A stretch of DNA of 64,000 bases from Gibbula magus (lineage: Eukaryota; Mollusca; Gastropoda; Trochida; Trochidae). The notes beneath the pieces are model-generated. The model was not told the origin of the DNA. It did not search any database and was given only the letters and a program-made list of their open reading frames with translations. Both the position numbers and the translations under genes were made by a program. This document shows positions 11,053-23,500 of this stretch, piece by piece. Location of the stretch: NCBI GenBank assembly GCA_936450465.1, contig OW388296.1, positions 32,495,875 through 32,559,874 of the forward strand, in the 5' to 3' direction. How positions within the stretch are numbered: the stretch's first letter is position 1; every line of letters begins with the position of its first letter.

Positions 11053-13397
11053 TCAGTGTTTTTCGGCCAAATTGGCTATCCGACTCTCTGTAAGAGTGAA
11101 TATAGATTAAAAAGTAAGACAGATAGAGGAAATCCGAAATAACCATTCGATAGAACACAAGGTTATGAACATCTCAGCCAAGTTTGGTCCTGAAATATGC
11201 AGTTTGAAGAAAGTTATTAGCCTCGCTGTCAGTTAATGTAGTTTGTGGTTTTCTTTGACTTAGAATAATTTCTGTGTTTTTCGGCCAAATTGGCTATCCG
11301 ACTCTCTGTAAGAGTGAATATAGATTAAAAAGTAAGACAGATAGAGGAAATCCGAAATAACCATTCGATAGAACACAAGTTATGAACATCTCAGCCAAGT
11401 GTTGTCCTGAAATATGCAGTTTGAAAAGTTATTAGCCTCGCTGTCAAGAAATGTAGTTTGGGCTCGTCTTTGACTTAGAATAAGTTCCGTGTTTTTGGGC
11501 CAAATTGGCTATGCGACTCTGTAAGAGTGAATATAGATTAAAAAGTAAGACAGATAGAGGAAATCCGAAATAACCAGTCGATAGAACACAAGGTAATGAA
11601 CATCTCAGCCAAGTTTGGTCCTGAAATATGCAGTTTGAAGAAAGTTATTAGCCTCGCTGTCAAGTAATGTAGTTTGTGGTCTTCTTTGACTTAGAATAAT
11701 GTCCGTGTTTTGGGGCCAAATTGGCTATACGACTCTCTGTAAGAGTGAATAAAGATTAAAAAGTAAGACAGAAAGAGGAAATCCGAAATAACCAGTCGAT
11801 AGAACACAAGGTAATGAACATCTCAGCCAAGTTTGGTCCTGAAATATGCAGTTCGAAGAACGTTATTAGCCTCGCTGTCAAGTAATGTAGTTTGTGGTCT
11901 TCTTTGACTTAGAATAATTTCCGTGTTTTTGGGCCAAATTGGTTATGCGACTCTCTGTAAGAGTGAATATAGATTAAAAAGTAAGACAGATAGAGGAAAT
12001 CCGAAATAACCAGTCGATAGAACACAAGGTAATGAACATCTCAGCCAAGTTTGGTCCTGAAATATGCAGTTCGAAGAACGTTATTAACCTCGCTGTCAAG
12101 TAATGTAGTTTGTGGTCTTCTTTGACTTAGAATAATTTCCGTGTTTTGGGGCCAAATTGGTTATGCGACTCTCTGTAAGAATGAATATAGATTAAAAAGT
12201 AAGACAGATAGAGGAAATCCGAAATAACCATTCGATAGAACACAAGGTAATGAACATCTCAGCCAAGTTTGGTCCTGAAATATGCAGTTTGAAGAAAGTT
12301 ATTAGCCTCGCTGTCAAGTAATGTAGTTTGTGGTCTTCTTTGACTTAGAATAATGTCCGTGTTTTGGGGCCAAATTGGCTATGCGACTCTCTGTAAGAGT
12401 GAATAAAGATTAAAAAGTAAGACAGAAAGAGGAAATCCGAAATAACCATTCGATAGAACATAAGGTTATGAACATCTCAGCAAAGTTTGGTCCTGACATA
12501 TGCAGTTTGAAGAAAGTTATTAGCCTCGCTGTCAGTTAATGTAGTTTGTGGTTTTCTTTGACTTAGAATAATTTCTGTGTTTTTCGGCCAAATTGGCTAT
12601 CCGACTCTCTGTAAGAGTGAATATAGATTAAAAAGTAAGACAGATAGAGGAAATCCGAAATAACCATTCGATAGAACACAAGTTATGAACATCTCAGCCA
12701 AGTGTTGTCCTGAAATATGCAGTTTGAAAAGTTATTAGCCTCGCTGTCAAGAAATGTAGTTTGGGCTCGTCTTTGACTTAGAATAATTTCCGTGTTTTTG
12801 GGCCAAATTGGCTATGCGACTCTGTAAGAGTGAATATAGATTAAAAAGTAAGACAGATAGAGGAAATCCGAAATAACCATTCGATAGAACACAAGGTAAT
12901 GAACATCTCAGCCAAGTTTGGTCCTGAAATATGCAGTTTGAAGAAAGTTATTAGCCTCGCTGTCAAGTAATGTAGTTTGTGGTCTTCTTTGACTTAGAAT
13001 AATTTCAGTGTTTTTGGGCCAAATTGGCTATGCGACTCTCTGTAAGAGTGAATATAGATTAAAAAGTAAGACAGAAAGAGGAAATCCGAAATAACCATTC
13101 GATAGAACATAAGGTTATGAACATCTCAGCAAAGTTTGGTCCTGAAATATGCAGTTTGAAGAAAGTTGTTAGCCTCGCTGTCAAGTAATGTAGTTTGTGG
13201 TCTTCTTTGACTTAGAATAATGTCCGTGTTTTGGGGCCAAATTGGCTATGCGACTCTCTGTAAGAGTGAATAAAGATTAAAAAGTAAGACAATAAGAGGA
13301 AATCCGAAATAACCATTCGATAGAACATAAGGTTATGAACATCTCAGCAAAGTTTGGTCCTGAAATATGCAGTTTGAAGAAAGTTATTAGCCTCGCT

Positions 13398-16221
13398 GTC
13401 AGTTAATGTAGTTTGTGGTTTTCTTTGACTTAGAATAATTTCTGTGTTTTTCGGCCAAATTGGCTATCTGACTCTCTGTAAGAGTGAATATAGATTAAAA
13501 AGTAAGACAGATAGAGGAAATCCGAAATAACCATTCGATAGAACACAAGTTATGAACATCTCAGCCAAGTGTTGTCCTGAAATATGCAGTTTGAAAAGTT
13601 ATTAGCCTCGCTGTCAAGAAATGTAGTTTGGGCTCGTCTTTGACTTAGAATAATTTCCGTGTTTTTGGGCCAAATTGGCTATGCGACTCTGTAAGAGTGA
13701 ATATAGATTAAAAAGTAAGACAGATAGAGGAAATCCGAAATAACCATTCGATAGAACACAAGGTAATGAACATCTCAGCCAAGTTTGGTCCTGAAATATG
13801 CAGTTTGAAGAAAGTTATTAGCCTCGCTGTCAAGTAATGTAGTTTGTGGTCTTCTTAAACTTAGAATAATTTCCGTTTTTTTGGGCCAATTTGGCTATGC
13901 GACTCTCTGTAAGAGTGAATATAGATTAAAAAGTAAGACAGATAGAGGAAATCCGAAATAACCATTCGATAGAACACAAGGTAATGAACATCTCAGCCAA
14001 GTTTGGTCCTGAAATATGCAGTTTGAAGAAAGTTATTAGCCTCGCTGTCAATTAATGTAGTTTGTGGTCTTCTTTGACTTAGAATAATTTCAGTGTTATT
14101 TGGCCAAATTGGCTATCCGACTCTCTGTAAGAGTGAATATAGATTAAAAAGTAAGACAGATAGAGGAAATCCGAAATAACCAGTCGATAGAACACAAGGT
14201 TATGAACATCTCAGCCAAGTTTGGTCCTGAAATATGCAGTTCGAAGAACGTTATTAGCCTCGCTGTCAAGTAATGTAGTTTGTGGTCTTCTTTGACTTAG
14301 AATAATTTCCGTGTTTTTCGGCCAAATTGGCTATGCGACTCTCTGTAAGAGTGAATATAGATTAAAAAGTAAGACAGATAGAGGAAATCCGAAATAACCA
14401 TTCGATAGAACACAAGGTTATGAACATCTCAGCCAAGTTTGGTCCTGAAATATGCAGTTTGAAGAAAGTTATTAGCCTCGCTGTCAAGTAATGTAGTTTG
14501 TGGTCTTCTTTGACTTAGAATAATTTCAGTGTTTTTCGGCCAAATTGGCTATGCGACTCTGTAAGAGTGAATATAGATTAAAAAGTAAGACAGATAGAGG
14601 AAATCCGAAATAACCATTCGATAGAACACAAGGTTATGAACATCTTAGCCAAGTTTGATCCTGAAATATGCAGTTTGAAGAAAGTTATTAGCCTCGCTGT
14701 CAAGTAATGTAGTTTGTGGTCTTCTTTGACTTAGAATAATTTCCGTGTTTTTGTGCCAAATTGGCTATGCGACTCTCTGTAAGAGTGAATATAGATTAAA
14801 AAGTAAGACAGATAGAGGAAATCCGAAATAACCATTCGATAGAACATAAGGTTATGAACATCTCAGCAAAGTTTGGTCCTGAAATATGCAGTTTGAAGAA
14901 AGTTATTAGCCTCGCTGTCAAGTAATGTAGTTTGTGGTCTTCTTTGACTTAGAATAATGTCCGTGTTTTGGGGCCAAATTGGCTATGCGACTCTCTGTAA
15001 GAGTGAATACAGATTAAAAAGTAAGACAGATAGAGGAAATCCGAAATAACCATTCGATAGAACATAAGGTTATGAACATCTCAGCAAAGTTTGGTCCTGA
15101 ATTATGCAGTTTGAAGAAAGTTATTAGCCTCGCTGTCAGGTAATGTAGTTTGTGGTCTTCTTAAACTTAGAATAATTTCCGTGTTTTTCGGCCAAATTGG
15201 CTATGCGACTCTCTGTAAGAGTGAATATAGATTAAAAAGTAAGACAGATAGAGGAAATCCGAAATAACCATTCGATAGAACACATGGTTATGAACATCTC
15301 AGCCAAGTGTGTCCTGAAATATGCAGTTTGAAGAAAGTTATTAGCCTCGCTGTCAAGTAATGTAGTTTGTGGTCTTCTTTGACTTAGAAAATTTCCGTGT
15401 TTTTGGGCCAAATTGGCTATCCGACTCTCTGTAAGAGTGAATATAGATTAAAAAGTAAGACAGATAGAGGAAATCCGAAATAACCAGTCGATAGAACACA
15501 AGGTAATGAACATCTCAGCCAAGTTTGGTCCTGAAATATGCAGTTCGAAGAACGTTATTAGCCTCGCTGTCAAGTAATGTAGTTTGTGGTCTTCTTTGAC
15601 TTAGAATAATTTCCGTGTTTTTCGGCCAAATTGGCTATCCGACTCTCTGTAAGAGTGAATATAGATTAAAAAGTAAGACAGATAGAGGAAATCCGAAATA
15701 ACCATTCGATAGAACACAAGGTAATGAACATCTCAGCCAAGTTTGGTCCTGAAATATGCAGTTTGAAGAAAGTTATTAGCCTCGCTGTCAGTTAATGTAG
15801 TTTGTGGTCTTCTTTGACTTAGAATAATTTCCGTGTTTTTGTGCCAAATTGGCTATGCGACTCTCTGTAAGAGTGAATATAGATTAAAAAGTAAGACAGA
15901 TAGAGGAAATCCGAAATAACCATTCGATAGAACATAAGGTTATGAACATCTCAGCAAAGTTTGGTCCTGAAATATGCAGTTTGAAGAAAGTTATTAGCCT
16001 CGCTGTCAAGTAATGTAGTTTGTGGTCTTCTTTGACTTAGAATAATGTCCGTGTTTTGGGGCCAAATTGGCTATGCGACTCTCTGTAAGAGTGAATAAAG
16101 ATTAAAAAGTAAGACAATAAGAGGAAATCCGAAATAACCATTCGATAGAACACAAGGTTATGAACATCTCAGCCAAGTGTTGTCCTGAAATATGCAGTTT
16201 GAAGAAAGTTATTAGCCTCGC
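13398..16221 (+). repeat. Diverged higher-order repeat of about 13 monomers
   Basis: The marker gtcagttaatg at 13,398 recurs at 16,222 (2,824 bp), and cttagccaagtttgatcc at 14,644 recurs at 17,469 (2,825 bp). Intermediate monomers keep the same variant order, but the pair differs at several places, for example ctatctgac against ctatccgac. It is older, or has been more often converted, than the other higher-order pairs. The partner copy is cut off by the inversion near 17,770. Confidence 0.65.
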
Positions 16222-17768
16222 TGTCAGTTAATGTAGTTTGTGGTTTTCTTTGACTTAGAATAATTTCTGTGTTTTTCGGCCAAATTGGCTATCCGACTCT
16301 CTGTAAGAGTGAATATAGATTAAAAAGTAAGACAGATAGAGGAAATCCGAAATAACCATTCGATAGAACACAAGTTATGAACATCTCAGCCAAGTGTTGT
16401 CCTGAAATATGCAGTTTGAAAAGTTATTAGCCTCGCTGTCAAGAAATGTAGTTTGGGCTCGTCTTTGACTTAGAATAATTTCCGTGTTTTTGGGCCAAAT
16501 TGGCTATGCGACTCTGTAAGAGTGAATATAGATTAAAAAGTAAGACAGATAGAGGAAATCCGAAATAACCATTCGATAGAACACAAGGTAATGAACATCT
16601 CAGCCAAGTTTGGTCCTGAAATATGCAGTTTGAAGAAAGTTATTAGCCTCGCTGTCAAGTAATGTAGTTTGTGGTCTTCTTAAACTTAGAATAATTTCCG
16701 TGTTTTTGGGCCAAATTGGCTATGCGACTCTCTGTAAGAGTGAATATAGATTAAAAAGTAAGACAGATAGAGGAAATCCGAAAAAACCATTCGATAGAAC
16801 ACAAGGTAATGAACATCTCAGCCAAGTTTGGTCCTGAAATATGCAGTTTGAAGAAAGTTATTAGCCTCGCTGTCAATTAATGTAGTTTGTGGTCTTCTTT
16901 GACTTAGAATAATGTCAGTGTTTTTCGGCCAAATTGGCTATCCGACTCTCTGTAAGAGTGAATATAGATTAAAAAGTAAGACAGATAGAGGAAATCCGAA
17001 ATAACCATTCGATAGAACACAAGGTTATGAACATCTCAGCCAAGTGTTGTCCTGAAATATGCAGTTTGAAGAAAGTTATTAGCCTCGCTGTCAAGTAATG
17101 TAGTTTGTGGTCTTCTTTAACTTAGAATAATTTCCGTGTTTTTTGGCCAAATTGGCTATCCGACTCTCTGTAAGAGTGAATATAGATTAAAAAGTAAGAC
17201 AGATAGAGGAAATCCGAAATAACCAGTCGATAGAACACAAGGTTATGAACATCTCAGCCAAGTTTGGTCCTGAAATATGCAGTTCGAAGAACGTTATTAG
17301 CCTCGCTGTCAAGTAATGTAGTTTGTGGTCTTCTTTGACTTAGAATAATTTCCGTGTTTTTCGGCCAAATTGGCTATGCGACTCTGTAAGAGTGAATATA
17401 GATTAAAAAGTAAGACAGATAGAGGAAATCCGAAATAACCATTCGATAGAACACAAGGTTATGAACATCTTAGCCAAGTTTGATCCTGAAATATGCAGTT
17501 TGAAGAAAGTTATTAGCCTCGCTGTCAAGTAATGTAGTTTGTGGTCTTCTTTGACTTAGAATAATTTCCGTGTTTTTGGGACAAATTGGCTATGCGACTC
17601 TCTGTAAGAGTGAATATAGATTAAAAAGTAAGACAGATAGAGGAAATCCGAAATAACCATTCGATAGAACACAAGGTTATGAACATCTCAGCCAAGTTTG
17701 GTCCTGAAATATGCAGTTTGAAGAAAGTTATTAGCCTCGCTGTCAAGTAATGTAGTTTGAGGTCTTCT

Positions 17769-17773
17769 TGTTC
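17769..17773. other. Orientation switch 1 (forward to reverse)
   Basis: Forward monomer sequence runs to ggtcttctt at 17,769, and reverse monomer sequence resumes at ctctatctg from 17,773, leaving about three bases of unclear origin. The last forward monomer also has a private change, tttgaggtc instead of tttgtggtc. The reverse arm from 17,773 can pair with the forward arm ending at 17,642, so the site is a long inverted repeat with a spacer of about 130 bp. Confidence 0.93.
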
Positions 17774-18082
17774 TCTATCTGTCTTACTTTTTAATCTATA
17801 TTCACTCTTACAGAGAGTCGCATAGCCAATTTGGCCCAAAAACACGGAAATTATTCTAAGTTTAAGAAGACCACAAACTACATTACTTGACAGCGAGGCT
17901 AATAACTTTCTTCAAACTGCACATTTCAGGACCAAACTTGGCTGAGATGTTCATTACCTTGTGTTCTATCGAATGGTTATTTCGGATTTCCTCTATCTGT
18001 CTTACTTTTTAATCTATATTCACTCTTACAGAGTCGCATAGCCAATTTGGCCGAAAAACACGGAAATTATTCTAAGTCAAAG

Positions 18083-18112
18083 AAGACCACAAACTACAAG
18101 ACCACAAACTAC
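18083..18112. repeat. 15-bp tandem microduplication inside a monomer
   Basis: The 15-mer aagaccacaaactac occupies 18,083-18,097 and again 18,098-18,112, lengthening this monomer by 15 bp. I noticed no other copy of this duplication in the window, so it looks private and recent. It fits replication slippage or a template switch. Confidence 0.9.
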
Positions 18113-19184
18113 ATTACTTGACAGCGAGGCTAATAACTTTCTTCAAACTGCATATTTCAGGACAACACTTGGCTGAGATGTTCATAACCTTGTGTTCTAT
18201 CGAATGGTTATATTGGATTTCCTCTATCTGTCTTACTTTTTAATCTATATTCACTCTTACAGAGAGTCGGATAGCCAATTTGGCCGAAAAACACGGACAT
18301 TATTCTAAGTCAAAGAAGACCACAAACTACATTACTTGACAGCGAGGCTAATAACGTTCTTCGAAATGCATATTTCAGGACCAAACTTGGCTGAGATGTT
18401 CATTACCTTGTGTTCTATCGACTGGTTATTTCGGATTTCCTCTATCTGTCTTACTTTTTAATCTATATTCACTCTTACAGAGTCGCATAGCCAATTTGGC
18501 CGAAAAACACGGAAATTATTCTAAGTTTAAGAAGACCACAAACTACATTACTTCACAGCGAGGCTAATAACTTTCTTCAAACTGCATATTTCAGGACCAA
18601 ACTTTGCTGAGATGTTCATAACCTAATGTTCTATCGAATGGTTATTTCGGATTTCCTCTTTCTGTCTTACTTTTTAATCTTTATTCACTCTTACAGAGAG
18701 TCGCATAGCCAATTTGGCCCCAAAACACGGACATTATTCTAAGTCAAAGAAGACCACAAACTACATTACTTGACAGCGAGGCTAATAACTTTCTTCAAAC
18801 TGCATATTTCAGGACCAAACTTGGCTGAGATGTTCATAACCTTGTGTTCTATCGAATGGTTATTTCGGATTTCCTCTATCTGTCTTACTTTTTAATCTTT
18901 ATTCACTCTTACAGAAAGTCGCATAGCCAATTTGGCCGAAAAAAACGGAAATTATTCTAAGTCAAAGAAGACCACAAACTACATTACTTGACAGCGAGGC
19001 TAATAACGTTCTTCGAAATGCATATTTCAGGACCAAACTTGGCTGAGATGTTCACTACCTTGTGTTCTATCGACTGGTTATTTCGGATTTCCTCTATCTG
19101 TCTTACTTTTTAATCTATATTCACTCTTACAGAGTCGCATAGCCAATTTGGCCGAAAAACACGGAAATTATTCTAAGTTTAAGA

Positions 19185-20056
19185 AGACCACAAACTGCAT
19201 TACTTGACAGCGAGGCTAATAACTTTCTTCAAACTGCATATTTCAGGACCAAACTTTGCTGAGATGTTCATAACCTTATGTTCTATCGAATGGTTATCTC
19301 GGATTTCCTCTTTCTGTCTTACTTTTTAATCTTTATTCACTCTTACAGAGAGTCGCATAGCCAATTTGGCCCCAAAACACGGACATTATTCTAAGTCAAA
19401 GAAGACCACAAACTACATTACTTGACAGCGAGGCTAATAACTTTCTTCAAACTGCATATTTCAGGACCAAACTTTGCTGAGATGTTCATAACCTTGTGTT
19501 CTATCGAATGGTTATTTCGGATTCCCTCTATCTGTCTTACTTTTTAATCTATATTCACTCTTACAGAGAGTCGGATAGCCAATTTGGCCCCAAAACACGG
19601 ACAATATTCTAAGTCAAATAAGACCACAAACTACATTACTTGACAGCGAGGCTAATAACTTTCTTCAAACTGCATATTTCAGGACCAAACTTTGCTGAGA
19701 TGTTCATAACCTTATGTTCTATCGAATGGTTATTTCGGATTTCCTCTATCTGTCTTACTTTTTAATCTATATTCACTCTTACAGAGAGTCGCATAGCCAA
19801 TTTGGCCCAAAAACACGGAAATTATTCTAAGTCAAAGAAGACCACAAACTACATTACTTGACAGCGAGGCTAATAACTTTCTTCAAACTGCATATTTCAG
19901 GACCAAACTTGGCTGAGATGTTCATAACCTTGTGTTCTATCGAATGGTTATCTCGGATTTCCTCTTTCTGTCTTACTTTTTAATCTTTATTCACTCTTAC
20001 AGAGAGTCGTATAGCCAATTTGGCCCCAAAACACGGACATTATTCTAAGTCAAAGA
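19185..20056 (-). repeat. 4-monomer higher-order repeat, copy 1 (872 bp)
   Basis: Three rare variants recur exactly 872 bp apart: caaactgcat at 19,191 and 20,063, atctcgg at 19,296 and 20,168, and ggattccctc at 19,519 and 20,391. The variant gtcaaataag also recurs in both copies. The length equals four unshortened monomers. Confidence 0.88.
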
Positions 20057-20540
20057 AGACCACAAACTGCATTACCTGACAGCGAGGCTAATAATTTTCT
20101 TCAAACTGCATATTTCAGGACCAAACTTTGCTGAGATGTTCATAACCTTATGTTCTATCGAATGGTTATCTCGGATTTCCTCTTTCTGTCTTACTTTTTA
20201 ATCTTTATTCACTCTTACAGAGAGTCGCATAGCCAATTTGGCCCCAAAACACGGACATTATTCTAAGTCAAAGAAGACCACAAACTACATTACTTGACAG
20301 CGAGGCTAATAACTTTCTTCAAACTGCATATTTCAGGACCAAACTTTGCTGAGATGTTCATAACCTTGTGTTCTATCGAATGGTTATTTCGGATTCCCTC
20401 TATCTGTCTTACTTTTTAATCTATATTCACTCTTACAGAGAGTCGGATAGCCAATTTGGCCCCAAAACACGGACATTATTCTAAGTCAAATAAGACCACA
20501 AACTACATTACTTGACAGCGAGGCTAATAACTTTCTTCAA
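20057..20540 (-). repeat. 4-monomer higher-order repeat, partial copy 2
   Basis: Partner of the 19,185 unit at +872 bp. Correspondence is clear through gtcaaataag near 20,485 and weakens after about 20,540, where aaattgcat replaces aaactgcat. The end point is approximate. Confidence 0.75.
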
Positions 20541-23500
20541 ATTGCATATTTCAGGACCAAACTTGGCTGAGATGTTCATAACCTTGTGTTCTATCGACTG
20601 GTTATTTCGGATTTCCTCTATCTGTCTTACGTTTTAATCTATATTCACTCTTACAGAGTCGCATAACCAATTTGGCCGAAAAACACGGAAATTATTCTAA
20701 GTTTAAGAAGGCCACAAACTACATTACTTGACAGCGAGGCTAATAACTTTCTTCAAACTGCATATTTCAGGACCAAACTTTGCTGAGATGTTCATTACCT
20801 TGTGTTCTATCGAATGGTTATTTCGGATTTCCTCTATCTGTCTTACTTTTTAATCTATATTCACTCTTACAGAGAGTCGCATAGCCAATTTGGCCGAAAA
20901 ACACGGAAATTATTCTAAGTCAAAGAAGACCACAAACTACATTACTTGACAGCGAGGCTAATAACTTTCTTCAAACTGCATATTTCAGGACCAAACTTGG
21001 CTGAGATGTTCATAACCTTGTGTTCTATCGAATGGTTATTTCGGATTTCCTCTTTCTGTCTTACTTTTTAATCTTTATTCACTCTTACAGAGAGTCGTAT
21101 AGCCAATTTGGCCCCAAAACACGGACATTATTCTAAGTCAAAGAAGACCACAAACTACATTACTTGACAGCGAGGCTAATAACTTTCTTCAAACTGCATA
21201 TTTCAGGACCAAACTTGGCTGAGATGTTCATTACCTTGTGTTCTATCGACTGGTTATTTCGGATTTCCTCTATCTGTCTTACTTTTTAATCTATATTCAC
21301 TCTTACAGAGAGTCGCATAACCAATTTGGCCGAAAAACACGGAAATTATTCTAAGTCAAAGAAGACCACAAACTACATTACTTGACAGCGAGGCTAATAA
21401 CGTTCTTCGAACTGCATATTTCAGGACCAAACTTGGCTGAGATGTTCATTACCTTGTGTTCTATCGACTGGTTATTTCGGATTTCCTCTATCTGTCTTAC
21501 CTTTTAATCTATATTCACTCTTACAGAGAGTCGCATAGCCAATTTGGCCAAAAAACACGGAAATTATTCTAAGTCAAAGAAGACCACAAACTACATTACT
21601 TGACAGCGAGGCTAATAACTTTCTTCAAACTGCATATTTCAGGACAACACTTGGCTGAGATGTTCATAACCTTGTGTTCTATCGAATGGTTATTTCGGAT
21701 TTCCTCTATCTGTCTTACTTTTTAATCTATATTCACTCTTACAGAGAGTCGCATAGCCAATTTGGCCGAAAAACACGGAAATTATTCTAAGTCAAAGAAG
21801 ACCACAAACTACATTACTTGACAGCGAGGCTAATAACGTTCTTCGAACTGCATATTTCAGGACCAAACTTGGCTGAGATGTTCATTACCTTGTGTTCTAT
21901 CGAATGGTTATTTCGGATTTCCTCTATCTGTCTTACTTTTTAATCTATATTCACTCTTACAGAGAGTCGGATAGCCAATTTGGCCCAAAAACACGGAAAT
22001 TATTCTAAGTCAAAGAAGACCACAAACTACATTACTTGACAGCGAGGCTAATAACTTTCTTCAAACTGCATATTTCAGGACAACACTTGGCTGAGATGTT
22101 CATAACCTTGTGTTCTATCGAATGGTTATTTCGGATTTCCTCTATCTGTCTTACTTTTTAATCTATATTCACTCTTACAGAGAGTCGCATAGCCAATTTG
22201 GCCGAAAAACACGGAAATTATTCTAAGTCAAAGAAGACCACAAACTACATTAACTGACAGCGAGGCTAATAACTTTCTTCAAACTGCATATTTCAGGACC
22301 AAACTTGGCTGAGATGTTCATTACCTTGTGTTCTATCGAATGGTTATTTCGGATTTCCTCTATCTGTCTTACTTTTTAATCTATATTCACTCTTACAGAG
22401 AGTCGGATAGCCAATTTGGCCGAAAAACACGAAAATTATTCTAAGTCAAAGAAGACCACAAACTACATTACTTGACAGCGAGGCTAATAACGTTCTTCGA
22501 ACTGCATATTTCAGGACCAAACTTGGCTGAGATGTTCATTACCTTGTGTTCTATCGACTGGTTATTTCGGATTTCCTCTATCTGTCTTACTTTTTAATCT
22601 ATATTCACTCTTACAGAGAGTCGGATAGCCAATTTGGCCCAAAAACACGGACATTTTCTAAGTCAAAGAAGACCACAAACTACATTACTTGACAGCGAGG
22701 CTAATAACTTTCTTCAAACTGCATATTTCAGGACACACTTGGCTGAGATGTTCATAACCATGTGTTCTATCGAATGGTTATTTCGGATTTCCTCTATCTG
22801 TCTTACTTTTTAATCTATATTCACTCTTACAGAGAGTCGCATAGCCAATTTGGCCGAAAAACACGGAAATTATTCTTAGTTTAAGAAGACCACAAACTAC
22901 ATTACCTGACAGCGAGGCTAATAACTTTCTTCAAACTGCATATTTCAGGACCAAACTTTGCTGAGATGTTCATAACCTTATGTTCTATCGAATGGTTATT
23001 TCGGATTTCCTCTATCTGTCTTACTTTTTAATCTATATTCACTCTTACAGAGAGTCGCATAGCCAATTTGGCACAAAAACACGGAAATTATTCTAAGTCA
23101 AAGAAGACCACAAACTACATTACTTGACAGCGAGGCTAATAACTTTCTTCAAACTGCATATTTCAGGACCAAACTTTGCTGAGATGTTCATAACCTTATG
23201 TTCTATCGAATGGTTATTTCGGATTTCCTCTATCTGTCTTACTTTTTAATCTATATTCACTCTTACAGAGAGTCGCATAGCCAATTTGGCACAAAAACAC
23301 GGAAATTATTCTAAGTCAAAGAAGACCACAAACTACATTACTTGACAGCGAGGCTAATAACTTTCTTCAAACTGCATATTTCAGGATCAAACTTGGCTGA
23401 GATGTTCATAACCTTGTGTTCTATCGAATGGTTATTTCGGATTTCCTCTATCTGTCTTACTTTTTAATCTATATTCACTCTTACAGAGAGTCGCATAGCC

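Larger units (their letters stand above)
1..17769 (+). repeat. Forward satellite block 1
   Basis: About 82 monomers are in the forward orientation. The block mixes A-type monomers (agtcga with gttcgaagaac), B-type monomers (attcga with tttgaagaaag), a linked variant with gtgttgtcc, gaaaagtt and gggctcgtc, and a variant with cataagg, agcaaag, gaataaag and ttttggggcc. These variants recur in fixed order as higher-order repeats of 1,740-1,953 bp, 2,166 bp and about 2,825 bp. The block ends at the orientation switch near 17,770. Confidence 0.95.

Noticed and set aside
1..17769. CRISPR array
   Set aside because: There are no unique spacers between short repeats; the whole 218-bp unit repeats with minor variation.
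17621..17845. Open frame of 74 codons on the minus strand
   Set aside because: It crosses the orientation switch and is only satellite sequence read through the joint. The same peptide segments appear in the other short open frames because they translate the same repeat.
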